Below, in pieces: positions 24,466 through 34,490 of a DNA stretch of 46,356 bases. The notes under the pieces are model-generated. The model saw only the letters and a program-made list of their open reading frames with translations. It was not told the DNA's origin and made no database searches. Numbering within the stretch: position 1 is the first letter of the stretch; every line of letters begins with the position of its first letter. Source of the DNA: an uncultured Mycoplasmatota bacterium (GTDB lineage: Bacteria > Bacillota_I > Bacilli_A > RF39 > UBA660); contig CAMMYS010000023.1 in NCBI GenBank assembly GCA_946528555.1, forward strand, positions 1 through 46,356, read 5' to 3'. The translations under genes were made by a program, and so were the position numbers.

Positions 24466-25629
24466 TTATTTCTTTCCACGAGTATCTTTTAATTTAAATA
24501 TTGTAGCTTCATTTTTATTATCATTAAATATTCCATAAACAATACCACTATTAATACTATCAACATCAAAACCTTCACAAAGACGAACATTAATAATAAT
24601 ATTAAAGAAATCCATTTCACTAGGTCTTTCACAATTTAAATATTCGTATAGTTCACTAACGCTCATACCATCTACTAAAGATCTTATACTTTCATTTATT
24701 ACTTTAGTATTAACTAATCTATTATTTTGTTTTGGATTATCTACTATTTCATCTAATCTTCTTTTAGTTAAATATTTTTCTTTAAATGCATTATTTCTAC
24801 CACTAAATATTCTTGGATAAGTACTATGTTTAAAATACTTTTTATATCTATATATAGGTACTAAAAAATACTTATATCCACTAAAAGCATCATATCTTTT
24901 ACCATATGTTTCAGCATATTCTTCATGATAACTATCAAATGTTACATCTAAACAATATATTCCATGTATATCATATTTATCATCATCAATTTTAACTATA
25001 CCTCTACTATGACCTAAACTATTGCCATTATCTCTAAATTCATATGTTACAAAATCAGATACTTTAAGTCCTTCTACTCCAAGTAATATTTCTTCAAGTA
25101 ATCTATTATATCCCAAACAAACAATATTTCCTGTTTTTATAAATAGATGTAGAGTATTATCATTACTAATATCTTTAGAAGTTAAACCACTTTGCTGATA
25201 ATGAATTGTTTTGCATATATCATATGCATATGTTAATTTTTCTACAGGTGATAAATCATTTTCTAAAACTAAACTTCTATACCATTTTAAACTTTCAATC
25301 ATACTAAAATAATCTTCATAGTTGGCATATAAACCACTTTCATAAGTAAAACTAATATTAGTATTGTGATGTAATGAATCTAAATATTTTTTGATTTTAT
25401 AAATATAACTATAATCTATTTCAGCCATACTCTTTTTACTATTAATTCTTATAGTATTAAACTCTATACTATTTATAAAATATCCTTGATTAGTATAGTA
25501 TTTTATAATATTAAAAAGATCATCATATTTATCACTATAACAAATTATTTCCATTTCTTTTCCAGTGACTATGATGTAAGCTTTTATTTCTTCTATAATT
25601 AAAGTTTTGCTAATACTCTTTTCTTGCAT
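24466..25629 (-). CDS. Transglutaminase-like fold protein, unknown substrate
   Basis: The 387-residue product has the ordered Cys-His-Asp triad of the transglutaminase-like superfamily: C171 in NIVCLGYNRLLEEIL, H207 in GHSRGIVKIDD and D228 in YCLDVTFDS, preceded by SPVEKLTYAYDICKTIHY, which resembles the helix before the catalytic domain. The flanks (1-120 and 240-387) are not recognised. There is no signal peptide, so it appears cytoplasmic. Members of this superfamily act as proteases, amidases or cross-linking enzymes; which applies here cannot be read. It has its own promoter and is followed by the ytqA-like gene. Confidence 0.7.
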   Translation of the reverse strand: MQEKSISKTLIIEEIKAYIIVTGKEMEIICYSDKYDDLFNIIKYYTNQGYFINSIEFNTIRINSKKSMAEIDYSYIYKIKKYLDSLHHNTNISFTYESGLYANYEDYFSMIESLKWYRSLVLENDLSPVEKLTYAYDICKTIHYQQSGLTSKDISNDNTLHLFIKTGNIVCLGYNRLLEEILLGVEGLKVSDFVTYEFRDNGNSLGHSRGIVKIDDDKYDIHGIYCLDVTFDSYHEEYAETYGKRYDAFSGYKYFLVPIYRYKKYFKHSTYPRIFSGRNNAFKEKYLTKRRLDEIVDNPKQNNRLVNTKVINESIRSLVDGMSVSELYEYLNCERPSEMDFFNIIINVRLCEGFDVDSINSGIVYGIFNDNKNEATIFKLKDTRGKK

Positions 25630-25651
25630 AACAACCTCTTTTGAGTGATAT

Positions 25652-25680
25652 ATTATAGTTTAAATTAAAAATAAAAGCAA
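25652..25680 (-). promoter_or_regulatory. Promoter of the transglutaminase-like gene
   Basis: TTGCTT (25675-25680) and TATAAT (25652-25657) on the minus strand are 17 bp apart. The -35 lies within the terminator stem of nifJ, an economical overlap. Confidence 0.5.
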
Positions 25681-25695
25681 GGATTATTCCTTGCT
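25668..25695 (-). terminator. Intrinsic terminator of nifJ
   Basis: AGCAAGGA pairs with TCCTTGCT around a four-base loop, followed on the minus strand by TTTATTTTTA. It overlaps the end of the nifJ coding region. Confidence 0.85.
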
Positions 25696-28600
25696 CTCTA
25701 AATTCTTATAATAAGTATATCTATCTTTAGCATATTCCATATTAGCTTCATATAATCTTTGATAGTCTTCTTCATTTTTATTTTCTAAATTTTTATATCT
25801 CATTTCTTTAGAGAATAATGAATCATAAATATTAAATTCTGGTTCTTTAGAATCCATTTCTAATTTATCAGTTTCTGGATTATATCTCATTAACAAATTA
25901 TATCCAATATCTACTAGGAATTTTTGTTCTTCAATTTGACCAGTCATGCCTCCAACTATACCTTGTTCAATACATGGTGCATATGCAATTATTAAAGATG
26001 GTCCATTATGTTCTTTAGCTTCTTTAAATGCTTTAATAGTTTGTTGCATATTAGCACCCATTGATATAGAAGCAACATATACATTTGGAATAGACATCGC
26101 TATTCTAAATAAATCTTTCTTTCCTTCAAGTTTTCCACTTGAAGCAAATTCAGCTACACTACCTACTCTTGTAGACTTAGATTTTTGACCACCAGTATTA
26201 GAATATACTTCAGTATCAAGAACCATAATATTAATATTTTCATTACTATGAAGAACATGATCAAGTCCTCCATATCCAATATCATATGCCCATCCGTCTC
26301 CACCTAAAATCCATACACTTCTAGCTGGTATATAATCTAATAATTCTCTTATTTCATCTGGAATATCTGATTCTTCTAACTTATTTTTAATAGCAATAGT
26401 TAAATCATCATCATCCATATTATCTAACCATTCTCTAAATGTAGCTTTAATTTCTGGTTTTACTTCATCTTTATATTTATACATAAGAGATGATAATCTC
26501 TCTCTCATTTTCTTATATGACATATGAATTCCAAAACCAAATTCAGCATTATCTTCAAATAATGAATTCATCCATGGAATCTTATATGGTGTTAATGGTA
26601 AACTTCCACCATAAATTGATGAACATCCTGTAGCATTAGCAATGACCATATTTCTTCCATAAAGTTCTGTTAATAATTTAATATAAGCTGCTTCTCCACA
26701 ACCTGCACAAGCACCACTAAATTCAAAATATGGTTTTTCAAAACTAATTCCTTTAACTGTATATTTATTAAATGGTGTTACATTATCATGTTCATTAAAT
26801 AAATAATTAGCTATTCTAGATTTTCTTTCTTCAAAATCACCAAGTGTAAGAGCTTTCTCCCCATTCTTTCCTGGACATACACTAGCACATAATCCACATC
26901 CTGTACAATTATCTTCATCAATAGCCATATAGAAATGTTTATTTTTTTCACCCATACTATCGATAACTTCATCTCTATCTAAATGAGCTCTTATTAAATC
27001 ATTATCATCTAGTGAGAAAGGTCTAATTGCTGCATGAGGACATACAAATGCACATTGATTACATTCTATACAATTTCCACTGCACCATTTAGGTACACTA
27101 AGAGCAATTTTTCTCTTATCAGAAGAAGCTGTTCCACCTTCAAAAGTACCATCTTTATATTTTAAGAAATCTGATACTTTTAAATCATTACCTCTTAATT
27201 TTAATATTTCATTTGTAAAATCTTTTTCTTCTACAGTATCATTACCTATACTAAATATACTATTATCTATTTCTTCTAAATATTTAAGTCCTTCTTTAAT
27301 AGCACCTAAGTTATTATCAACAACTTCTTGTCCTTTTCTAGAATATGTCTTAACAACTAACTCTTTAAAGTCATCAAGTTCTTTCTTATCATAACCATTT
27401 AGTTTTAACATATACATACATATAACATTATTAATTTTTCCATTAAGTTTATATTTTTTATTAAGTTCATCTAAATTAGCTATATATACTTTTATATTCT
27501 TATTTAATATTTCTTTTTTATTATCATTATTTAATAAAGCATTTAATTCTTGATCATTCTTATTAGAAGATATTAATAATACACCATTTTCTTTAATATC
27601 TTTTAAACAATAATATCTATTTAAATAAATATCTTTTGATACTACTATAAAATCTGGATTAGTTAAGAAATATGGAGCATTTATTTTACTTTTTCCACAT
27701 CTTAAATGTGATATTGTAACTCCACCACTCTTTTTAGAGTCATATTCAAAATAACCTTGAACATAGTTACCTTCTACATCTCCTAAAACCTTCATAAAGT
27801 TTTTAGATGCTCCAACCATTCCATCACTACCAAAGCCATATACTTTTATTTCTTTATAATCTGGTTTAATTGGAAGAGGAACACTTTCTAAACTTAAATG
27901 TGTTACATCATCATCTATTCCAATAGTAAATTTCTCTTTACCATTTTTAAACATATTATCAAATACTGCATTTATATCAGCAATAGGAACATTTTTAGAA
28001 GATAAACCATATCTACCAGCAAATATTTTAATATTTGTTTTTCCTTTTAGAGCTTCAACAATATCTAAATATAATGGTTCTCCATTTGAACCTGCTTCTT
28101 TAGTTCTATCAAGTACACTAATATAGTTTACACTATGTGGTAAAACACTTAACAAATGTTTAACACTAAATGGTCTATATAAATGAACTTCAATTAAACC
28201 AACTTGTTTATTATTTTTATTAAGTTCATCAACTACAGTTTTAACTGTATCACAAACACTGCCCATTGCTATTATTACATATTTAGCATTTTTATCTCCA
28301 TAATAATTAAATGGTTTATAATTTGTACCAGCAACTTCATTTATTTTGCTCATATATTTTTCTACAATACTTGGCATTTCATTATAATATTTATTTCTTG
28401 CTTCAGTATTTTGAAAATATACATCTCCTGTTTCACTAGTACCACGTGTAATACTTTTACCTATATTTAAAGCTCTTGATTTAAAATCATATACTTTATC
28501 ATAATTAACTAATTTTAATAATTCTTCTGAATTAAGTAATGATACTTTATTTAATTCATGACTTGTTCTAAAACCATCAAAGAAATGTAAGAATGGTAAA

Positions 28601-29088
28601 GAACCATCTATAGCGCTTAAATGAGCTACTGCACCCATATAATATGCATCTTCTACATTAGATGACGCTAACATACAAAAACCTGTTGATCTTGTTGCAT
28701 AAACATCTTGATGATCTCCAAATATTGATAAAGAATGTGTAGCTAAACTTCTTGCAGCTACATGTATAACTCCAGGTAGCATTTCACCTGCTATTTTATA
28801 CATAGTTGGAATCATTAAAAGTAATCCTTGACTAGCAGTAAATGTTGTTGCTAAAGAACCTGATGCTAAAGCACCATGACAAGCTGCACTAGCGCCTGCT
28901 TCACTTTGCATTTCAATAACTCTTACTGTATCATCAAATAAATTCTTTTTACCTGTACTACTCCATTTATCTACTAGAGATGCCATTGTACTTGCAGGGG
29001 TAATTGGATATATTCCACAAACTTCTGAAAATAAATATGCACTCATAGCACATGCTTCATTACCATCAATAATATAATCTTTTTTCAT
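25684..29088 (-). CDS. nifJ: Pyruvate:ferredoxin (flavodoxin) oxidoreductase
   Basis: This enzyme oxidises pyruvate to acetyl-CoA and CO2 and reduces ferredoxin or flavodoxin; it marks an anaerobic fermentative life. The single 1134-residue chain has all fused domains: the N-terminal pyruvate/TPP domain (SEVCGIYPITPASTMASLVD), the transketolase-C-like domain, the EKR segment, two 4Fe-4S ferredoxin motifs (CSGNCIECNQCAFVCPHA near 669-686 and CTGCGLCASVCPG near 730), the proximal-cluster motif CAGCGEAAY near 796 and the TPP-binding GDGWAYDIGYGGLDH near 932. Slightly short of the usual 1170-1200 residues but complete. GGTGATG precedes the start. Monocistronic. Confidence 0.97.
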   Translation of the reverse strand: MKKDYIIDGNEACAMSAYLFSEVCGIYPITPASTMASLVDKWSSTGKKNLFDDTVRVIEMQSEAGASAACHGALASGSLATTFTASQGLLLMIPTMYKIAGEMLPGVIHVAARSLATHSLSIFGDHQDVYATRSTGFCMLASSNVEDAYYMGAVAHLSAIDGSLPFLHFFDGFRTSHELNKVSLLNSEELLKLVNYDKVYDFKSRALNIGKSITRGTSETGDVYFQNTEARNKYYNEMPSIVEKYMSKINEVAGTNYKPFNYYGDKNAKYVIIAMGSVCDTVKTVVDELNKNNKQVGLIEVHLYRPFSVKHLLSVLPHSVNYISVLDRTKEAGSNGEPLYLDIVEALKGKTNIKIFAGRYGLSSKNVPIADINAVFDNMFKNGKEKFTIGIDDDVTHLSLESVPLPIKPDYKEIKVYGFGSDGMVGASKNFMKVLGDVEGNYVQGYFEYDSKKSGGVTISHLRCGKSKINAPYFLTNPDFIVVSKDIYLNRYYCLKDIKENGVLLISSNKNDQELNALLNNDNKKEILNKNIKVYIANLDELNKKYKLNGKINNVICMYMLKLNGYDKKELDDFKELVVKTYSRKGQEVVDNNLGAIKEGLKYLEEIDNSIFSIGNDTVEEKDFTNEILKLRGNDLKVSDFLKYKDGTFEGGTASSDKRKIALSVPKWCSGNCIECNQCAFVCPHAAIRPFSLDDNDLIRAHLDRDEVIDSMGEKNKHFYMAIDEDNCTGCGLCASVCPGKNGEKALTLGDFEERKSRIANYLFNEHDNVTPFNKYTVKGISFEKPYFEFSGACAGCGEAAYIKLLTELYGRNMVIANATGCSSIYGGSLPLTPYKIPWMNSLFEDNAEFGFGIHMSYKKMRERLSSLMYKYKDEVKPEIKATFREWLDNMDDDDLTIAIKNKLEESDIPDEIRELLDYIPARSVWILGGDGWAYDIGYGGLDHVLHSNENINIMVLDTEVYSNTGGQKSKSTRVGSVAEFASSGKLEGKKDLFRIAMSIPNVYVASISMGANMQQTIKAFKEAKEHNGPSLIIAYAPCIEQGIVGGMTGQIEEQKFLVDIGYNLLMRYNPETDKLEMDSKEPEFNIYDSLFSKEMRYKNLENKNEEDYQRLYEANMEYAKDRYTYYKNLESKE

Positions 29089-29103
29089 ATCATCACCATT
29101 ATA

Positions 29104-29112
29104 ATTTTATCA
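29104..29112 (-). promoter_or_regulatory. Extended -10 promoter of nifJ
   Basis: TGATAAAAT on the minus strand; start site expected near 29097, leaving a very short leader with GGTGATG as ribosome-binding site. A TATAAT at 29098-29103 also exists but is too near the start codon. Confidence 0.45.
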
Positions 29113-29118
29113 CAAATA

Positions 29119-29141
29119 AAAAAGCACTTAAAGTGCTTTTT
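29119..29141 (-). terminator. Intrinsic terminator of the large surface-protein gene
   Basis: AAAAAGCAC pairs with GTGCTTTTT around a short A/T loop directly downstream of the stop codon; T-rich on the minus strand. Confidence 0.8.
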
Positions 29142-29142
29142 A

Positions 29143-32100
29143 TTATTTTGGAATTATCATATATGGATTTGTTGAACTACCTGTTCCACCAGCATATGTT
29201 ATGTTAGTAGAAATATAGAATACTGGTCTTACATAGAAATTTCTAGTTAGTGTTGTATAACTAAATGATACATATTCTTGTGTTATACTTTCATTTCTAA
29301 TATTAACTTTAGATTGAAATCCCATTGCAGAAGAAGCATTAGAACCTAAGCTTTGACTAACTTGGCCTCTATATCCCATTCCCCATTCAATCATTCTAAC
29401 TTGACTACCTTGTTCAAGATTATATTTATCATATCCATAACCATTGCTAGAAAGACTTAGCCAAGATGATCCGCAGCCAGTATCAGTACATAATACCCCT
29501 CCAGAGTATGAATAATTCAAATCGGTTGCATTCATTAATCCAATTTTAGCATTTACCGAAGCAAGACCTCCATCTCCTGTTGCTTTTTCTTCATATAAAC
29601 AATTAAGTCGTAAATCTTCCCATATATGATTTGGACATTCTGCTGTACGATTACGACTACACCATCCACCATTAGAATTTACATATACGTCTCCATAATT
29701 AATACCTTCACATCTATATTTCCATGTATGTGTTTCAATTGTATTTTTCCATCCTGATGGTACATATTTTGTATTATTTAAGAAATAATTATTATTAAGT
29801 CCAGTATATAAAGTACATGGTGTATTATTTACTCCTGCCTTACATTCCCCTGCCCAAGCAGCATGCATATTACTACTATGATATTGACGTTGTTCATCTA
29901 ATGGCACTTGTTTAATAACTTTAATATAATTGTTATCAAATCCAATAATTCTATACATATATTTATTCTTATTATTTATGCAAGTATCTTTATCAGAAGT
30001 ACCAAAACAAATGAAGTTATTAGCAGAAGATCCTTGGTATCTATTCATATTAACACAATCTTTTGATGTTAAAATTGGTAGTACATTTTTTATACTAGAT
30101 GCAGACCAATTAACACCTAATGTAACTTCACAATTACCAGAAGATGCATCACAGAAATCACTTGCTGCATATGCTGTGGTTTGATTATATTTTTTACTTG
30201 TATTATTAAGATTTACCCATTCAGCATTTGAAACACCAGTATAACCAGGCTTACTAATATTCATATAAGTACTATTGTTATAATTTGCAAGCCCACTTGA
30301 ATCTAGTTTTTCTCCATTATTAATTGTTTGAATGTACATACTTCCATTTAAATAAATATATCTATTACTATCTGTTGTCCATCTATATGTTGTTCCACTA
30401 GAGCTACTTGTTTGAGCTTGAATAGTTTCACCATTACCCAATCTATATTTAATAGTTACAGTATTTCGAACACATTTATTATTAGAAATATGATAACCTG
30501 AATTACATGATTTAATCTTACAATTATTACTTACAGTATTATTTGAATTCCATACTGCTGTTTCCCATTCCTTAACATTTGCATTATTTGAACAATTTGT
30601 ATTACAAAGGCTACTTCCATTTGAAGTATTTGTTTTTCCATTATTACATGCTATACATTCTGTTAATCCAACCATTTCTTCAGTTGTACCATCAGAAGCA
30701 GGACCATTTCCCTTCATTTCAGAATAAGATTTTGCTATACAATTTATACATTCTTTTTGTCCCTCTTCAGGTTGATATGTACCACTTTCGCAATAATAAT
30801 ATTTATTATTTCCTGGACATTTTGAACCTCTAGGGCATTTAATCCAATTTGCATATAATGTATAGGTTGTTCCATTTAATGTTGCTTTTTCTTTTAAATC
30901 ATTTGTAATAATTGAACCTTCTACAGAAGTAATTAATTCATTTAATTCATTATGAGTATATGTTTTTGTATTGCTGTATGATGATGAATATTTATAGAAT
31001 GCACCAATTATCTTTGTGCCTTTTCCTTCTTTCATAGTATAATATCCATCAAAATAATATCCTTCTTTTGTTGGTATACTTATAGTATTTGATGTACTTG
31101 CTGTTGGAATATCATCTACATATTTTATTGTGTATGAATCAATACCACCAGTACCACCTTGTTTATCTAATTTAACAGTATATTGAACTGAATTTGATGT
31201 ACATGTTGTGTTATATACCCAATCTGCTTCACATGTATCTCTTCCAGAATGACATGCACTGCAATTAGTATCATAACAATATTTAACTGTATAATACGCT
31301 GCACAACTACAATTACTAGCTGTTACACATTGACTTCCATTCCAAGTACAACCTGTATTTGTACAAGCAGACCATGAACAATATTTTTGATTATAACAAG
31401 TTTGATCACATCCTGGAATACATGTGTATTCTCCTCTAGCACACTTACTCCAATATCTACATTCTGCACATTTAGTTGATGTTGTTGTTGCCGTATCTTC
31501 AAATCCAGTTGGGCATGAATATGCTACATTATCTCCTGGACAATAATTTCCTTTTCCACACTCTTTCCAATTTGCATATAAAGTTAAATTTCCTGGTGTA
31601 TCTGGATTAAATATCCTTGATGCTTTTCCATTTGCATTATAATATTTATCTCCATCACCATTTGTTGCTGTGTAGTATCCATCAAATACATATCCTGGCC
31701 TTCCTGGTATATCTATAATAGGCATATCATGTTCATATGGCCAATTTTCTACTTCACTTGTTCCTCCGGTTCCACCTTCTATATTAAATGTTATTTTATA
31801 TTTATTTGGTTCTATACTAAATCCTATTATTTCTTTAGTGGTATTATCTTTTAATAGTCCATATGTTGTTTCAAAGAATCCTTTATTATTTATTAACAAC
31901 TCATCAGTAGATGTTATTTCATCTAGCTCACTATAATTAGACCTTTTTACATAATATCCATTAAATGTCCATCCTTTTCTACTTGGTATATTTGTTAGTT
32001 TTCCAATTCTTGTTTTTAATGTATCGTCTGTATAATATCCATTTAAATATACTGCGGAGAAAGTATTTGGTGATGGACTTGGATTATCAAATCTATATGT

Positions 32101-32775
32101 TACATCACTATTCGTTAAGTTGATATGTACCACTTTATATGGTACTGGTAATGTATTTGAATACTTAGATGCTTCAAAAGTTACACTACACGATATATCT
32201 TTTTCCACATTCTTAATTGTTAATATGTTTCCAGCCACTTCTGATGTTGCACCACAATTATTATTAAGATACTTATATCCTGAATTTGGTTCTATAGTAA
32301 ATGAAATGTTTCCATTTGAATCAACAGTTTTAGTTACAGATTGTTGACCATCTATTGTACCATTTGCGCTTGTAAATACTGTTACTTTATAATTATCAAC
32401 AAATATCCAAGGATCTGTAAATTTACCTGTTCCTTTGACTTTTGTATCATGAAGAACAATTTCAGTTACTTTTGTTTTAACATCTCCTTCAGCATACATT
32501 TCAATTTCTTCACCAATGATATATTTATTTTTAGCCCAGAATTTTGTTCCATCATACATATATGAAGAGACTGTCATTCCAGGTCTTACTATAGTTCTTT
32601 CTACTTCTTCTTTTGATATTAAATCTCCACTATTTATTTTAATATATCTATTTGGATTCAAAAAATTATTTATATATCTACTAGCTATACCAGTAGCACT
32701 ATTAAAACTACTAGCATTTACTAGTATTGGTATTAATAAAAGAATTGTTAATAATAAATTAAATACCTTTTTCAT
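29143..32775 (-). CDS. Large secreted/surface protein with InlB-type repeats, Cys-rich segments and DUF6273-like C-terminus
   Basis: A 1210-residue exported protein with a signal peptide (1-22). Residues 23-135 form the N-terminal domain shared with the proteins at 1-174 and 36393-39125 (YINNFLNPNRYIKINSGDLI, then TKFWAKNKYIIGEE and TGKFTDPWIFVD). Next come beta-repeat segments of the InlB/Listeria-Bacteroides type (GRPGYVFDGYYT with LTLYANW near 358-403; EGYYFDGYYT with YTLYANW near 571-644), two Cys-rich stretches (405-530 and 646-770), and a C-terminal domain (about 890-1210) with MYRIIGFDNNYIKVIKQ, AKIGLMNATDLNYSYSGG, FYVRPVFYIS and a final GGTGSSTNPYMI, which resembles DUF6273. No sortase motif or C-terminal anchor is seen. 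Likely an adhesin or sensor; function not known. Confidence 0.85.
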   Translation of the reverse strand: MKKVFNLLLTILLLIPILVNASSFNSATGIASRYINNFLNPNRYIKINSGDLISKEEVERTIVRPGMTVSSYMYDGTKFWAKNKYIIGEEIEMYAEGDVKTKVTEIVLHDTKVKGTGKFTDPWIFVDNYKVTVFTSANGTIDGQQSVTKTVDSNGNISFTIEPNSGYKYLNNNCGATSEVAGNILTIKNVEKDISCSVTFEASKYSNTLPVPYKVVHINLTNSDVTYRFDNPSPSPNTFSAVYLNGYYTDDTLKTRIGKLTNIPSRKGWTFNGYYVKRSNYSELDEITSTDELLINNKGFFETTYGLLKDNTTKEIIGFSIEPNKYKITFNIEGGTGGTSEVENWPYEHDMPIIDIPGRPGYVFDGYYTATNGDGDKYYNANGKASRIFNPDTPGNLTLYANWKECGKGNYCPGDNVAYSCPTGFEDTATTTSTKCAECRYWSKCARGEYTCIPGCDQTCYNQKYCSWSACTNTGCTWNGSQCVTASNCSCAAYYTVKYCYDTNCSACHSGRDTCEADWVYNTTCTSNSVQYTVKLDKQGGTGGIDSYTIKYVDDIPTASTSNTISIPTKEGYYFDGYYTMKEGKGTKIIGAFYKYSSSYSNTKTYTHNELNELITSVEGSIITNDLKEKATLNGTTYTLYANWIKCPRGSKCPGNNKYYYCESGTYQPEEGQKECINCIAKSYSEMKGNGPASDGTTEEMVGLTECIACNNGKTNTSNGSSLCNTNCSNNANVKEWETAVWNSNNTVSNNCKIKSCNSGYHISNNKCVRNTVTIKYRLGNGETIQAQTSSSSGTTYRWTTDSNRYIYLNGSMYIQTINNGEKLDSSGLANYNNSTYMNISKPGYTGVSNAEWVNLNNTSKKYNQTTAYAASDFCDASSGNCEVTLGVNWSASSIKNVLPILTSKDCVNMNRYQGSSANNFICFGTSDKDTCINNKNKYMYRIIGFDNNYIKVIKQVPLDEQRQYHSSNMHAAWAGECKAGVNNTPCTLYTGLNNNYFLNNTKYVPSGWKNTIETHTWKYRCEGINYGDVYVNSNGGWCSRNRTAECPNHIWEDLRLNCLYEEKATGDGGLASVNAKIGLMNATDLNYSYSGGVLCTDTGCGSSWLSLSSNGYGYDKYNLEQGSQVRMIEWGMGYRGQVSQSLGSNASSAMGFQSKVNIRNESITQEYVSFSYTTLTRNFYVRPVFYISTNITYAGGTGSSTNPYMIIPK

Positions 32776-32793
32776 ATTATTTCTCTATTATTA

Positions 32794-32802
32794 ATTATAA
32801 CA
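32794..32802 (-). promoter_or_regulatory. Extended -10 promoter of the 1210-residue surface protein
   Basis: TGTTATAAT on the minus strand, overlapping the end of the preceding gene's terminator. The stretch TATAATTAATAATAGAG is identical to that upstream of the left-edge paralogue. Confidence 0.55.
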
Positions 32803-32803
32803 A

Positions 32804-32830
32804 AAAAACACTTTTGAAAAAAGCGTTTTT
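32804..32830 (-). terminator. Intrinsic terminator of the 93-residue gene
   Basis: On the minus strand AAAAACGCTTTT pairs with AAAAGTGTTTTT (one G-U pair), followed by T residues; it overlaps the stop codon. Confidence 0.8.
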
Positions 32831-33110
32831 ATTTGTATTTTTTATATTTTCCAAGAATTAATCTACTTTGTTCTTTATCAACTATCTCATGTCTTTCTAA
32901 AACATCATATGTTAATGTTGGTTCTCCTTTATTAAGTGGCCATTTAAATACATATCTATTGCTAAATAAAAAATTACCTTCATCCTTTTTTATATATCCA
33001 ATGTCAACTTGACTACCATCATAGTATGATATATATGCATGAGTACATGGTATATTATCTACATTAACATCTTCAATTATTAACACAGCTTGTTCATTTA
33101 TTATAATCAT
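32829..33110 (-). CDS. Small protein, unknown function
   Basis: Not recognised. The 93-residue product begins with a strand-rich segment (MIIINEQAVLIIEDVNVDNI), contains one Cys (PCTHAYISYYDGSQ), aromatic residues in the middle and a basic end (LILGKYKKYK). No signal peptide or transmembrane helix. It is monocistronic with a consensus promoter and its own terminator, so it is probably expressed at a good level. Confidence 0.65.
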   Translation of the reverse strand: MIIINEQAVLIIEDVNVDNIPCTHAYISYYDGSQVDIGYIKKDEGNFLFSNRYVFKWPLNKGEPTLTYDVLERHEIVDKEQSRLILGKYKKYK

Positions 33111-33128
33111 ATTTTTCCCTCAGAAAAT

Positions 33129-33156
33129 ATTATAGTAAATGTTTAAAAATTGTCAA
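33129..33156 (-). promoter_or_regulatory. Consensus sigma-70 promoter of the 93-residue gene
   Basis: On the minus strand a perfect TTGACA (33151-33156) and a perfect TATAAT (33129-33134) are separated by 16 bp. This is the best consensus promoter for a protein gene in the window; GAGGGA follows as ribosome-binding site. Confidence 0.75.
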
Positions 33157-33180
33157 ATAAAAAATATCTCTTAGAGATAT
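33157..33180 (-). terminator. Intrinsic terminator of the thioredoxin-fold gene
   Basis: ATATCTC pairs with GAGATAT around TTA, followed on the minus strand by TTTTATTT. The hairpin lies just after the stop codon, and its T-tract leads into the -35 box of the next gene. Confidence 0.75.
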
Positions 33181-33183
33181 CTT

Positions 33184-33891
33184 TTATTTTTTTCTAGTTC
33201 TACTTGGTTTATGTTCTACATGTTCTCTTTCAACAACTTTATGTTGATTATGTTCAATTGCTTCTAATAATTTATTATTTGAAGAATTAATATAACATAC
33301 AACAATTATTGTTGCTAAAGTAACAAATATAAAATTCCAAATAATTGGTTTTAAAGTTGCTGATCTTTCAGCTCTTGCTTGTTCTTCTAAACTTGCATTA
33401 TAAGCTTCGAATACATCATATCTTTGATCTTTAGCAGTGTTATATAATGTAGTAATAGCATCTTTAATACCTTGGTCATAACTTGAAGCATATCCACCAA
33501 ATACTTGGTCTCCAATAACAATGTATGGAACTCCTCCAGGTTCTTGATCTAAGAAACTTCCAATAGCAGCTAATAGGTCTGCATTATCACTATTATACCA
33601 AGTTTCAAAAGAAACTAATTTAAAATACTTACCATATTCTTCAGTAATACTATTTAAGAAAGTTAAAAATGCACGACAATATCCACAACCATTTCCTCTA
33701 AATAAATAGATAGGAATTTGATCTTCAGTTTCAGTATATTTATCATATGATAATGTCATATTTTCACTTTCTAAAGTTTCCTTTAAGTTCATAGTTTCAT
33801 AATTAGCTAAATCAATTTTTTCAACTGCATATGTAACTACAGGTATAATTACTAGTAAAGCTGCAACTATATATACTAACCATTTTTTCAT
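33184..33891 (-). CDS. Membrane-anchored thioredoxin-fold protein (CGYC motif)
   Basis: The 235-residue product has an N-terminal signal/anchor helix (about 4-22), a thioredoxin-like domain with IYLFRGNGCGYCRAFLTFL (redox cysteines C69 and C72) and a cis-proline segment GGVPYIVIGDQVFGG, then a second transmembrane helix (about 183-207) and a basic cytoplasmic tail. The catalytic domain would face outward between two membrane anchors. It could reduce or form disulfides in exported proteins; the window encodes several Cys-rich surface proteins that would be natural substrates (inference). The ribosome-binding site is AGGAGG. Monocistronic. Confidence 0.82.
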   Translation of the reverse strand: MKKWLVYIVAALLVIIPVVTYAVEKIDLANYETMNLKETLESENMTLSYDKYTETEDQIPIYLFRGNGCGYCRAFLTFLNSITEEYGKYFKLVSFETWYNSDNADLLAAIGSFLDQEPGGVPYIVIGDQVFGGYASSYDQGIKDAITTLYNTAKDQRYDVFEAYNASLEEQARAERSATLKPIIWNFIFVTLATIIVVCYINSSNNKLLEAIEHNQHKVVEREHVEHKPSRTRKK

Positions 33892-33947
33892 ATCTTACCT
33901 CCTATAATCATTTTATAATAATAATGTTTTTTTTACAATATTTTTGA

Positions 33948-34457
33948 CTATTTTTTTGACATATAAATCTCATAATCTTCAATTCCATAACAACAAACTA
34001 TTGCAGTTATTTTTGGATAATTTGATTTTTTTAATAAATTCATTACTATACTAGCTGCTTTATCTTTAGGAAATCTATATACTCCTGTACTAATACATGG
34101 AAATGCTATAGTAATTTCATCTAAATTATTCTTTTCTCTATATTCTTCTGCTAAATCTAAACTTCTTTTATAACAACTTTCTAACAATTCATTTTCTCCA
34201 TGATTTCCATCTCTATATACTGGACCTACTGTATGAATAATTTTTTTACATGGTAAATTATACGCATCAGTCATTTTAGCATTACCAGTTTTACAACCAC
34301 CTAATTTTCTACACTCTTCTAATAATTCTTTACCTGCTTTTCTATGAATTTGTCCATCTACTCCTCCACCTCCAAGTAAACTTTCATTAGCTGCATTAAC
34401 TATAATATCAACATTTAATGTTGTAATATCATCATTTATTATTTTTATTTCTTTCAT
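33948..34457 (-). CDS. Macro-domain protein (ADP-ribose/O-acetyl-ADP-ribose hydrolase-like)
   Basis: The 169-residue product is a single macro domain: GDIT-like start ([20 protein letters not shown]), the loop [16 protein letters not shown] (about 27-42), the HTVGPVY segment and the second phosphate loop [11 protein letters not shown]. Proteins of this MacroD/YmdB type remove ADP-ribose from proteins or deacetylate O-acetyl-ADP-ribose. The conserved Asn and Gly-rich loops are present, so it is likely active. It lies 24 bp after the phosphotransferase gene, with a terminator between them. No ADP-ribosyltransferase is seen nearby. Confidence 0.92.
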   Translation of the reverse strand: MKEIKIINDDITTLNVDIIVNAANESLLGGGGVDGQIHRKAGKELLEECRKLGGCKTGNAKMTDAYNLPCKKIIHTVGPVYRDGNHGENELLESCYKRSLDLAEEYREKNNLDEITIAFPCISTGVYRFPKDKAASIVMNLLKKSNYPKITAIVCCYGIEDYEIYMSKK

Positions 34458-34468
34458 ATTGACTCCTT

Positions 34469-34490
34469 TAAAAAAAGAGGCTTAGCCTCT
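34469..34490 (-). terminator. Intrinsic terminator between the APH-like and macro-domain genes
   Basis: AGAGG pairs with CCTCT around a short loop (AGAGGCTTAGCCTCT), followed on the minus strand by a run of T. It overlaps the stop codon of the phosphotransferase gene. The macro-domain gene has no obvious promoter, so read-through is likely. Confidence 0.75.
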
